Source: Betaproteobacteria bacterium (GTDB taxonomy: Bacteria > Pseudomonadota > Gammaproteobacteria > Burkholderiales > Burkholderiaceae_C). Taken from it: a stretch of DNA of 5,042 bases. Below, one piece after another: positions 1 to 5,042 of this stretch (position 1 is its first letter; every line of letters starts with the position of its first letter). The translations under genes were made by a program, and so were the position numbers. The notes beneath the pieces are model-generated. The model saw only the letters and a list, made by a program, of their open reading frames with translations, had not been told where the DNA came from and searched no databases. The DNA lies in the NCBI GenBank assembly GCA_009922295.1, contig RFWA01000209.1, positions 1 through 5,042 of the forward strand, given 5' to 3'.

Positions 1-1050
1 AGGCGCAAGTGCCGGCAAGGATCGGGCGGGAACTGCTGACTCGAAACTGTCAATGGTCAGGGTCCTGGTCGCCCGGGGCTCAAGGATGTTCCGTATCGGC
101 CAGACCTGCCGAACGGCACCGACCACAGCGCGCCCTTCGAGCATCACGTCACCGGCCTCTTGCACAAGGTCGTTGGCATTTCGCATCAGACCACCGGCCT
201 CACGCATCAGGGTCGGCACACTTTGCAAAGCGACATTCAAAGCCGCCCCATTGTCCCGGGTGACCACCTGTAACTGCTCCGCAACCCCAGAAATGGAATC
301 CATGGTCAAGGCAGCCTTGCCGACCAGCACTGGCAACTGCCGCTCTGCCTGTTCCCCGATGCGGGACAGCGAAACCAAGGTCGTTTCTGCCGATTGCACC
401 GCGTGATCCGCGCTCTTGAGCAAACGTCGGGCATCCTGGTTGGTGCCCGGCAATTGCTGCACAAATTCGCTGGCACTCTTGATAGAGCGGCGGTAATCAC
501 TATCCGGGTGATTGAACTCCGCGAGCACACCTCGCATATCGCTGATCAATGGCGTGACTTGGCTCCTGAGATCATCAACGATGCCGCCCATAGAGGGGCT
601 GGCGACGAAGACCAGCTCGTCGCCAGCCTGAATCACCGTGGCAGGCATCTCGCCTTTGACTGGGGGCATGATTTGAAGGCTAGCACCGCCGATATAGCTC
701 TCACGGACAAGTTTGATCCGAGAACCCTTGACAATCCTGCTGATATGCTCCTCAGTGATGGCCAGATCGACTTTGACGCCACCCTCGCTGATCAGCAAAC
801 CGCTAACGACGCCCACCTGAAATCCGAACAATCGGATAGACATCCCCTTGCTGATGCCCATTGCATCGGTCGTCAGAAAATACAGAGGGACATGCCGCAC
901 GAAAAGACCCTGCTTGTAGCTGACCAAGCCAATCAACCCGATCAGGCCGACCAGTGCCAGGAGAAAAAAGCGATTGACTTTATGTTCAATACCCGCAAAG
1001 CGCCTGGGAGGGTTGTAGGTTTGCGCCGGTGATAGGGTGTCTGTGCTCAT
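1..1050 (-). CDS. MCE-family (MlaD-domain) lipid-transport protein, 3' end cut by window edge
   Basis: Reading the minus strand from the ATG at 1050 gives 350 codons with no stop up to the window edge, so the C-terminus is missing. The order is a short cytoplasmic N-terminus, one hydrophobic segment at about residues 28-45 (FFLLALVGLIGLIGLVSY), then one MCE/MlaD domain at about 53-148. Recognisable MCE features are a G-I-S-K-G-M-S-I-R-L-F-G-F-Q-V-G-x-V segment near 65-82 and the strand with ESYIGG near 117-122. From about 155 to 315 the chain is alanine/leucine-rich and probably helical, followed by WPIRNILEP (317-325). Known for the family: inner-membrane-anchored MCE proteins form periplasmic hexameric rings that carry lipids between membranes, usually with an MlaE permease and MlaF ATPase. 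Here those two gene types lie directly upstream; the gap to the ATPase-like gene is 18 bases, and no strong ribosome site is visible in it. One MCE domain plus a long helical tail differs from multi-domain PqiB and from short E. coli MlaD. The substrate cannot be told from sequence. Confidence 0.9.
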   Translation of the reverse strand, partial: MSTDTLSPAQTYNPPRRFAGIEHKVNRFFLLALVGLIGLIGLVSYKQGLFVRHVPLYFLTTDAMGISKGMSIRLFGFQVGVVSGLLISEGGVKVDLAITEEHISRIVKGSRIKLVRESYIGGASLQIMPPVKGEMPATVIQAGDELVFVASPSMGGIVDDLRSQVTPLISDMRGVLAEFNHPDSDYRRSIKSASEFVQQLPGTNQDARRLLKSADHAVQSAETTLVSLSRIGEQAERQLPVLVGKAALTMDSISGVAEQLQVVTRDNGAALNVALQSVPTLMREAGGLMRNANDLVQEAGDVMLEGRAVVGAVRQVWPIRNILEPRATRTLTIDSFESAVPARSLPALAP

Positions 1051-1068
1051 GGTTGTAATGCAGGCATG

Positions 1069-1731
1069 TCAGTTTCCCGGAGTATTCTCAAGCTGGATGA
1101 ATGTCCCGGCTGGATTTTGTAATTGGTAAGCCGTAGAAAATTCCGCCAAAGGCATGCCAAGTGCAGTGTCTGCCTCGCGTCCAAAACCTGAAGCCTCTGC
1201 GAGCACCAGGGCCGGGGACTCCAGCAGCACACGCGTCCACACCACGGCAAGTTTTTCGCGAGCGGTCAACACACTGGGCATCTTTGCCAGTAAGGCACGG
1301 GGCTCCATACCAAAGCCACTCAATAAATCCAGCACCACAGGTGCAACATTGGGCAAGAGCTTGGGCCGGTGGAAACCAAGCGGCAAAGAGATGTTTTCCC
1401 AAGCATTCAAATAGCTGATCAAGCCCCCCTTTGCAGGCAACACAGAGGTTCGGGTCAGCAGCTCTTCACGCGCAGACACGTCGATGGCATCAACATCCTG
1501 CCCCAGGACCATCAAGTAAGCACCACCCACCAACTTGAAGCCCACGACTGCTGCAAACAGCTCTGCCGTCAAACAGGCAGGTGCCGTGATGCAATGACTT
1601 CCCCCCACCGGAATACAAATCGAATCTTGCATCAAATCCTCTGAAGCAGATTTATAAGCCAGCGCCACCCAAGACGTGTCTTTGGGCTCAACTGCTGTCT
1701 TCGGCAAGGCATTCCAGGGTACTGCAATCAT
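1069..1731 (-). CDS. degenerate ABC-type ATPase-like protein (MlaF-related, probably non-catalytic)
   Basis: The protein has 220 residues and lies between an MlaE-type permease gene and an MCE gene, where MlaF is normally encoded. It can be laid over an MlaF nucleotide-binding domain: LGQDVDAID (76-84) matches the strand after Walker A, ENISLPLGF (112-120) matches the conserved segment after the Q-loop, and ESPALVLAEASGFG (171-184) matches the Walker B/D-loop stretch. The catalytic motifs are lost. The Walker A window reads TAPACLTAE (49-57), with no GxxGxGK[ST]. The Q-loop Gln aligns with Ala100, the LSGGQ signature with LTARE (155-159), and the Walker B Asp with Ala178, while Glu179 may be retained. 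SGLD becomes SGFG. The chain ends only about 36 residues later, and I see no H-switch. The ATG at 1731 overlaps the permease stop as ATGA, so translation is probably coupled. The long open frame argues against a simple pseudogene. I infer a structural or regulatory pseudo-ATPase. Assignment to the ABC fold is fairly sure, inability to hydrolyse ATP is likely, and the role is unknown. Confidence 0.85.
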   Translation of the reverse strand: MIAVPWNALPKTAVEPKDTSWVALAYKSASEDLMQDSICIPVGGSHCITAPACLTAELFAAVVGFKLVGGAYLMVLGQDVDAIDVSAREELLTRTSVLPAKGGLISYLNAWENISLPLGFHRPKLLPNVAPVVLDLLSGFGMEPRALLAKMPSVLTAREKLAVVWTRVLLESPALVLAEASGFGREADTALGMPLAEFSTAYQLQNPAGTFIQLENTPGN

Positions 1732-2516
1732 GCCTGTGCCCGAATAAGACCAAAAAATAACAGCCCGAACGCCAGGTAGGCGAACACGGCATTCAAGGTC
1801 ATCACCGCCAACGTACTTTCCATCACCGCATTGACAGCAGCCTTGGGCACGGCGTTGATCGAATTGTCAGAAGGATTCAGGCCGTGGTAGCAGGAGATCA
1901 GAGCAATTGCACTGCCAAACAACAGGCTCTTCAGCACCGAATAAGTGATGTCCCTGATGCTCACGAATCGAAAGAAGTTATCGGCCAGTTCCTCGACCGA
2001 GACGTCAATCATGAGGGCACTGAGAAAAATACCACCCCCCACTGCAATGACTTGCACGTAAAAAGTCAACACTGCCAGCGATAGCGCCATGCCGACAACC
2101 CGTGGCACGACCAGAAGGTCATACGGATCAATTCGCAGCTGGCGCAAACAATCAATTTCGCCGGAGATATGCATCAAGGACAGATTAGTTGCTATTGCCG
2201 TGCCGCTGCGTTGAATAACCAAAATAGCTGCCAACAAAGGCCCAAACTCTCGCATGACCACCATCAGCAAAATTTTGACAGCCAGGGTGACGTCCGCTTC
2301 AAGCACATTAATCACGTAAGCGATCAGCAGGGTTCCGATAAAAGCCCCGCGTATCACCATGCTACCGGCGGCGCTGGTACCCGTAAACAAGATTTGCCGG
2401 TAAAACTCTTCGGTCACCGGCGGCCGACGCAGGACAGTCAATCGGGACAGCACATGACCCAGCATGCCAACCCTGGCCCTTATTCCACTGAACAGTTGCA
2501 GCTGTTTGAAGATCAC
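1728..2516 (-). CDS. MlaE-family ABC transporter permease (divergent)
   Basis: This is a 262-residue polytopic inner-membrane protein, close to the roughly 260 residues of E. coli MlaE. The family core is clear: MREFGPLLAAIL (88-99), then a QRSGTAIATNLSLMH stretch (102-116), EIDCLRQLRIDP (120-131), and near the C-terminus CYHGLNPSD (209-217) followed by AVPKAAVNAVM (222-232). Hydrophobic segments lie at about 50-70, 80-102, 138-168, 193-210 and 233-258. Known role of the family: the membrane dimer that passes lipid between an ATPase and an MCE ring. Odd points: the usual AGRxG is IQRSG, the usual glutamate of the AElG element is Asn111, and the usual aspartate near the last helix is Asn242. 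The start is a GTG immediately preceded in frame by TGA, so it is the most upstream start possible. An ATG at 2465 has a better AGGG ribosome site but would shorten the N-terminal helix region well below family length. The stop overlaps the next gene as ATGA. The protein probably serves with the two downstream genes as a single transporter. Confidence 0.9.
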   Translation of the reverse strand: MIFKQLQLFSGIRARVGMLGHVLSRLTVLRRPPVTEEFYRQILFTGTSAAGSMVIRGAFIGTLLIAYVINVLEADVTLAVKILLMVVMREFGPLLAAILVIQRSGTAIATNLSLMHISGEIDCLRQLRIDPYDLLVVPRVVGMALSLAVLTFYVQVIAVGGGIFLSALMIDVSVEELADNFFRFVSIRDITYSVLKSLLFGSAIALISCYHGLNPSDNSINAVPKAAVNAVMESTLAVMTLNAVFAYLAFGLLFFGLIRAQA

Positions 2517-2528
2517 TCAACACTACTT

Positions 2529-2558
2529 TGTATATGTCTTGAGTCAAATGACTCTGAA
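2529..2558 (-). promoter_or_regulatory. weak candidate promoter for the MCE operon
   Basis: On the minus strand TTCAGA (2558-2553) and TATACA (2534-2529) are separated by 18 bases, each matching four of six bases of the sigma-70 consensus. Transcription would begin only a few bases before the GTG at 2516, giving almost no leader. That is a reason for doubt, or for preferring the ATG at 2465 as translation start. The region is AT-rich and lies between divergent genes, so a promoter is expected somewhere here, but this exact placement is tentative. Confidence 0.3.
2541..2554. promoter_or_regulatory. perfect inverted repeat, candidate operator
   Basis: GAGTCA, two A bases, then TGACTC forms a perfect 6+2+6 dyad. 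It lies between the divergent permease and glycosyltransferase genes and falls in the spacer (touching the -35 box) of the weak minus-strand promoter. A symmetric site of this size in that position fits binding by a dimeric regulator. I do not recognise the regulator, and a 12-base match could be chance. Confidence 0.4.
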
Positions 2559-2688
2559 ATAGTGTAAGGCTTTTAGTTTTAATATTCGAACGGTCCTTGC
2601 CCACCGCCGTGAGACGCTGACGGCGCCACCGTTAGTGATACTGCAAGTTAGACTCTTCGCTTTGTCATCCATTGCCTGGCCCCAGCCC
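2555..2688. other. non-coding part of the divergent intergenic region
   Basis: This stretch leads to the plus-strand glycosyltransferase. Its first 35 bases are AT-rich and include TTTAAT at 2578-2583, five of six bases of a -10 box, but no convincing -35 at the right distance. After about 2590 it becomes GC-rich and contains a hairpin at 2605-2625. A GTG at 2635 is in frame with the glycosyltransferase and could make the last 54 bases coding. I see no RNA gene. Confidence 0.5.
2605..2625. repeat. short hairpin-forming inverted repeat
   Basis: CGCCGT at 2605-2610 and ACGGCG at 2620-2625 pair perfectly across a nine-base loop. No T-run follows on either strand, so it is not an ordinary intrinsic terminator. 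It would lie in the leader of the plus-strand glycosyltransferase transcript. Its role is unknown and it may be chance in GC-rich DNA. Confidence 0.3.
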
Positions 2689-4170
2689 ATGTCAGCCCAC
2701 CCCCTGCCCGCCCAAAGGTCAGCCCAGATTCTGCTGGGGCTGGGTTTTGTGCTGCATGCCACGGTGGGTGCGCTGCACGGGCTGTCCGTGGACGAGGCGC
2801 ACTACCTGCTTTACGCGCTGCACCCGGCGCTGAGCTATTTTGACCATCCGCCCATGGTGGGCTGGCTGCAGTGGCCGCTGGTGGCGCTGGACGCACCGGT
2901 GGCGGTGCTGCGGCTGCTGCCAGGCCTGATCTGGTTGGCCTCGGGCTGGCTGATCCAGCAAATGGCGCAGCAACTCAGCCAGGGCAGCGAGCTTGCGCCC
3001 GAGAGAGCAGGCCTGGCGGCGGTGATCGTTTTTTCGCTGGCGCCGCTGTTCAATGTGTTGGCCATCGGCCTGCTGCCCGACAGCCTGCTGACGCTGCTGA
3101 GTCTGGCACTGATGCACCAAACCATTCGTCTGATGCAGCCACTGGCGCTGAGCCGGCCGCGCGATTGGCTGCTGCTGGGCCTGCTGCTGGGTCTGGCTGG
3201 CCTGAGCAAATACACCGCCATCCTGGCCGCGCTGGCCGTGGCAATCTGCCTGCTGCGGACCCACGGCTGGCGGCTGTTGCTTCAACCTTGGTTGTGGGCC
3301 GCCACGCTGCTGGCGCTGATGCTGGTCGCCCCGGTGCTGGTGTGGAATGCACAGCACCACTGGCTGTCCTTCAATTACCAGGCCCAGCATGGCGCCGGCG
3401 CCGGCTGGCAGCTGCGGCCCTTGCTGGCCTTTGGCCTGCTGCAGTTGTTGGCTTACGGGCCGCTGCTGCTGTGGGCCGGACCAGGCTGGCGCCGGGCAAA
3501 TTCGGATCATGGGCGCTTGACGGTGCTGTTCTTTGTGCTGCCCTTTAGCGTACTTGCCCTGTTATCAGCCGGCGGCAGCAGCCTGCCGCACTGGACAGCA
3601 CCGGCCTGGGCCGCGCTGGTGCCTTTTACCGGGCTGGGTCTGGCCCGCGCTCTGCAGCAGGGCCGGCGTTGGCTGCTGAGCACAGTGGCCAGCTTGCAGG
3701 CGGTGGCACTCACCCTGCTGCTCGGCGCCATGGCCGCCGGCCTGGCGCCCTGGCCCGACAACGAACCGGGCGAGGCCCAGGCGGCCAACCCCTTCGCCGA
3801 CCTGCACGGCTGGGATATGGCCGGTGAACGGGCCCGACTGCTCGCGTCGGCCCATGGCCTAAGCGCCTTGGCCGTACAGCACTGGACCCTGGCCAGCCGC
3901 CTGGGCTGGTACGCGCGCCCGCTGCCGGTTCAGGTGCTCGACCACCGGGTCGATCAGTTTGATTTATGGACCGCGCCACTAGCGGCCGGGGGCAACGCCC
4001 TGCTGGTGGACTGGTCGCTGATGCCGTTTGCGTTGCCTGTGGGCCCAGAGGGCTTTGAAGAGTGCCAGCTGCTCGACAGCATGCCAGTGCGCCGATGGGG
4101 CGCCTTGTTGTCCGAGTTCCGCTTCTACGACTGCCGTGGCTGGCAGGGCAACAACGGGGTACAGGCTTGA
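2689..4170 (+). CDS. GT39 / ArnT-like polytopic glycosyltransferase
   Basis: This is a membrane glycosyltransferase of the PMT/ArnT superfamily, 493 residues from the ATG at 2689. The first loop after the first membrane helix carries VDEAHYLLYALHPALSYFDH, with Asp35-Glu36 and the YFDHPP element (Asp52-His53), the catalytic-loop signature of the family. Further family marks are LLPDS (Asp131), GLSKYTAIL (171-179), WNAQHHWLSFNYQ (219-231) and LPHWTAPAW (299-307), with about ten or more hydrophobic helices between. A soluble C-terminal part (about 370-487) contains LHGWD, HWTLASRLGWYARPLPVQVL and QFDLW, as in bacterial GT39 proteins that act on envelope substrates. Known for the family: transfer of a sugar from a polyprenyl-phosphate donor on the periplasmic side, to lipid A or protein depending on member. 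The acceptor here is unknown, so I do not call it arnT. A GTG at 2635 would add 18 residues; neither start has a clear ribosome site, and I chose the ATG. The stop overlaps the PAP2 gene. GC content is visibly higher than in the left-hand operon. Confidence 0.92.
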   Translation: MSAHPLPAQRSAQILLGLGFVLHATVGALHGLSVDEAHYLLYALHPALSYFDHPPMVGWLQWPLVALDAPVAVLRLLPGLIWLASGWLIQQMAQQLSQGSELAPERAGLAAVIVFSLAPLFNVLAIGLLPDSLLTLLSLALMHQTIRLMQPLALSRPRDWLLLGLLLGLAGLSKYTAILAALAVAICLLRTHGWRLLLQPWLWAATLLALMLVAPVLVWNAQHHWLSFNYQAQHGAGAGWQLRPLLAFGLLQLLAYGPLLLWAGPGWRRANSDHGRLTVLFFVLPFSVLALLSAGGSSLPHWTAPAWAALVPFTGLGLARALQQGRRWLLSTVASLQAVALTLLLGAMAAGLAPWPDNEPGEAQAANPFADLHGWDMAGERARLLASAHGLSALAVQHWTLASRLGWYARPLPVQVLDHRVDQFDLWTAPLAAGGNALLVDWSLMPFALPVGPEGFEECQLLDSMPVRRWGALLSEFRFYDCRGWQGNNGVQA

Positions 4171-4958
4171 GTGCTGCGCCCTCAGGCGGCCACTCCCGAC
4201 TTCGCGCAACCATGGCGGTGGCCTTGCTGATGCTTCTGTTAGGCGCGCCGGTCTGGCTTGGCTGGTTCGAGCCGCGCCTGTTTCTCGCACTGAATCACGC
4301 CTGCGCCCAGCTGGGCAGCAGCCTGTGGGCCGGGCTGTCCTTGCTGGGCAACGGGTGGGGCCTGCTGGCGATGAGCTCGCCCCTGTTGGTACTGGCCCCG
4401 CGGCTGATGTGGGCCTGGCTGTGCGCGGCGCCTTTCGCCAGCCTGCTGTCGCGAGGCATCAAGGCCTGGCTGCAAAGCCCCCGACCGGCGGCGGTGCTGG
4501 ACGCGGCGCAATTTCACATTTTGGGCGAGCCTCTGCACCTGGAATCATTTCCTTCGGGCCACACTGTCACCGCCTTTGCCGCCGCCACCGCGCTCTATCT
4601 GGCCTGCACCGATCGCCCAGGCCGGCGCCCGTTCTGGCTGTTTGGTCTGGCTGCGGCCGCAGGAATGTCGCGCATCGCCGTCGGTGCGCACTGGCCGGGT
4701 GATGTGCTGGCGGGTGCTGCAATAGGACTGATCGCCGGGGCGCTGGGCCATGCCCTGTGGCTGCGCATGAACCCGGCCTGGTTCAGGCCGACCGGCGTGG
4801 CACAGTGGCTGTTGGTGCTGCTGCTGGCGGCCACGCTTTACACGCTAGGGACGGAGCCACTCGATTTTGCAGAAAACCAGGTGTTGCAACCGGGCTTGAT
4901 GGTCATGGTGGCACTGTCCCTGCTGGGCTTTGGCCGACGGGCCTGGCGATCACGCTGA
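4167..4958 (+). CDS. PAP2-family membrane phosphatase
   Basis: The three motifs of the phosphatidic acid phosphatase type 2 family are complete: K-x6-RP at Lys99 to Arg106-Pro107, PSGH at 129-132, and SR-x5-H-x3-D at Arg169, His175 and Asp179. They sit between hydrophobic segments at about 15-33, 52-78, 83-95, 133-148, 155-167, 178-198 and 212-228, with one more near 243-256, so the active site should face the periplasm as in other family members. Known substrates of the family include undecaprenyl diphosphate, lipid A phosphates and phosphatidylglycerol phosphate; the sequence does not choose between them. I place the start at the TTG at 4167, which overlaps the glycosyltransferase stop as TTGA and has a GGGG ribosome-site-like run about seven bases before it, giving 263 residues. 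The ATG at 4212 (248 residues) also keeps every motif. An upstream ATG at 4062 would lie deep inside the previous gene and is unlikely. Coupled expression with the glycosyltransferase suggests work on the same lipid carrier or lipid product. Confidence 0.92.
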   Translation: MSAAPSGGHSRLRATMAVALLMLLLGAPVWLGWFEPRLFLALNHACAQLGSSLWAGLSLLGNGWGLLAMSSPLLVLAPRLMWAWLCAAPFASLLSRGIKAWLQSPRPAAVLDAAQFHILGEPLHLESFPSGHTVTAFAAATALYLACTDRPGRRPFWLFGLAAAAGMSRIAVGAHWPGDVLAGAAIGLIAGALGHALWLRMNPAWFRPTGVAQWLLVLLLAATLYTLGTEPLDFAENQVLQPGLMVMVALSLLGFGRRAWRSR

Positions 4959-4971
4959 GGCGTCAGCGCCT
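4958..4971. terminator. small hairpin between convergent ends, weak terminator candidate
   Basis: AGGCG, loop TCAG, CGCCT forms a five-pair stem that starts at the last base of the PAP2 stop and ends within the stop of the possible minus-strand gene. It could serve both directions, but neither side has a T-run, so it is a poor match to an intrinsic terminator. Confidence 0.25.
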
Positions 4972-5041
4972 AGAACGCCGCATCAGGCATGGTGGCGCAG
5001 AGCGGATCGCGGGTGCTTACCACCTGCAGCCAGGCCCCGAT
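4970..5041 (-). CDS. possible C-terminal end of a convergent gene, product unknown
   Basis: On the minus strand a frame is open from the window edge and ends with TAG at 4972-4970. It encodes 23 residues ending in DPLCATMPDAAF. It would be convergent with the PAP2 gene, with 11 bases between the two stops. The next frame stops within the stretch, and the protein-like composition of this one makes a real C-terminus plausible. The piece is too short to recognise a family or to exclude chance. Confidence 0.45.
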   Translation of the reverse strand: MGAWLQVVSTRDPLCATMPDAAF

Positions 5042-5042
5042 C

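Noticed and set aside
394..1032. Plus-strand open frame of 212 codons
   Set aside because: It lies antisense to the MCE gene, is rich in H, D and Q in a way typical of a shadow frame, and shows no family motif.
1069..1731. Treating the ATPase-like gene as a simple pseudogene
   Set aside because: No stop or frameshift in 220 codons, an overlapping start with the permease gene, and preserved fold-level features outside the catalytic motifs.
3164..3205. CTG-repeat-like stretch resembling a tandem repeat
   Set aside because: It encodes the leucine-rich membrane helix around LLLGLLLGLAGL; codon bias in a helix explains it, and the units are not regular.
2719..3510. Minus-strand open frame of 263 codons
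   Set aside because: Very rich in glutamine, the antisense reading of CTG leucine codons in the glycosyltransferase; no sign of a real protein.
2871..3548. Plus-strand open frame of 225 codons in another frame
   Set aside because: Alanine/glycine/arginine-rich out-of-frame reading of the glycosyltransferase, which has clear family motifs in its own frame.
4028..4702. Plus-strand open frame of 224 codons spanning the gene junction
   Set aside because: It overlaps the glycosyltransferase and PAP2 genes in a different frame and carries no motif.
1..5042. CRISPR array, tRNA, rRNA, insertion sequence or phage attachment site
   Set aside because: I saw no regular spaced repeats, no tRNA-like cloverleaf segments, no transposase motifs and no terminal inverted or target-site repeats.

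Overview
The window looks like a stretch of chromosome from a Gram-negative proteobacterium. A betaproteobacterium of the Burkholderiales/Comamonadaceae type is my best guess, inferred from protein style, GC-rich CTG-heavy coding and ATGA/TTGA gene overlaps; no marker gene fixes the taxon. It holds two divergently transcribed gene groups separated by a short AT-rich control region, plus the tail of a possible convergent gene at the right edge.

Left half, minus strand (2516 down to 1 and beyond): a three-gene operon of the Mla/MCE lipid-transport type, in the order MlaE-family permease, ABC-ATPase-like protein, MCE (MlaD)-domain protein. The MCE gene runs off the left edge. The middle gene is the most unusual item. 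It aligns along its length with an MlaF-type nucleotide-binding domain, but the Walker A, Q-loop, signature, Walker B aspartate, D-loop and H-switch positions are all changed or absent. The frame is nonetheless open for 220 codons and sits in an ATGA overlap with the permease gene. The permease has also lost residues that are usually conserved in MlaE. Together these suggest a diverged MCE transporter with a non-catalytic ATPase-like subunit. No MlaB (STAS) or MlaC gene is visible.

Centre (about 2517-2688): the divergent control region. It is AT-rich, with a perfect 6+2+6 inverted repeat at 2541-2554 lying inside a weak candidate promoter for the minus-strand operon, and a second small hairpin at 2605-2625 towards the plus-strand genes.

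Right half, plus strand (2689-4958): a translationally coupled pair, visibly more GC-rich than the left half. It consists of a GT39/ArnT-like polytopic glycosyltransferase of the kind that uses polyprenyl-phosphate sugars, followed with a TTGA overlap by a PAP2-family membrane phosphatase with all three catalytic motifs intact. A plausible joint role is periplasmic glycan or lipid modification together with handling of the lipid carrier; this is inference from family and context. Both halves therefore concern envelope lipids, but nothing in the sequence shows that they work together. After 4958 a minus-strand frame ending at 4970 may be the C-terminus of a convergent gene.
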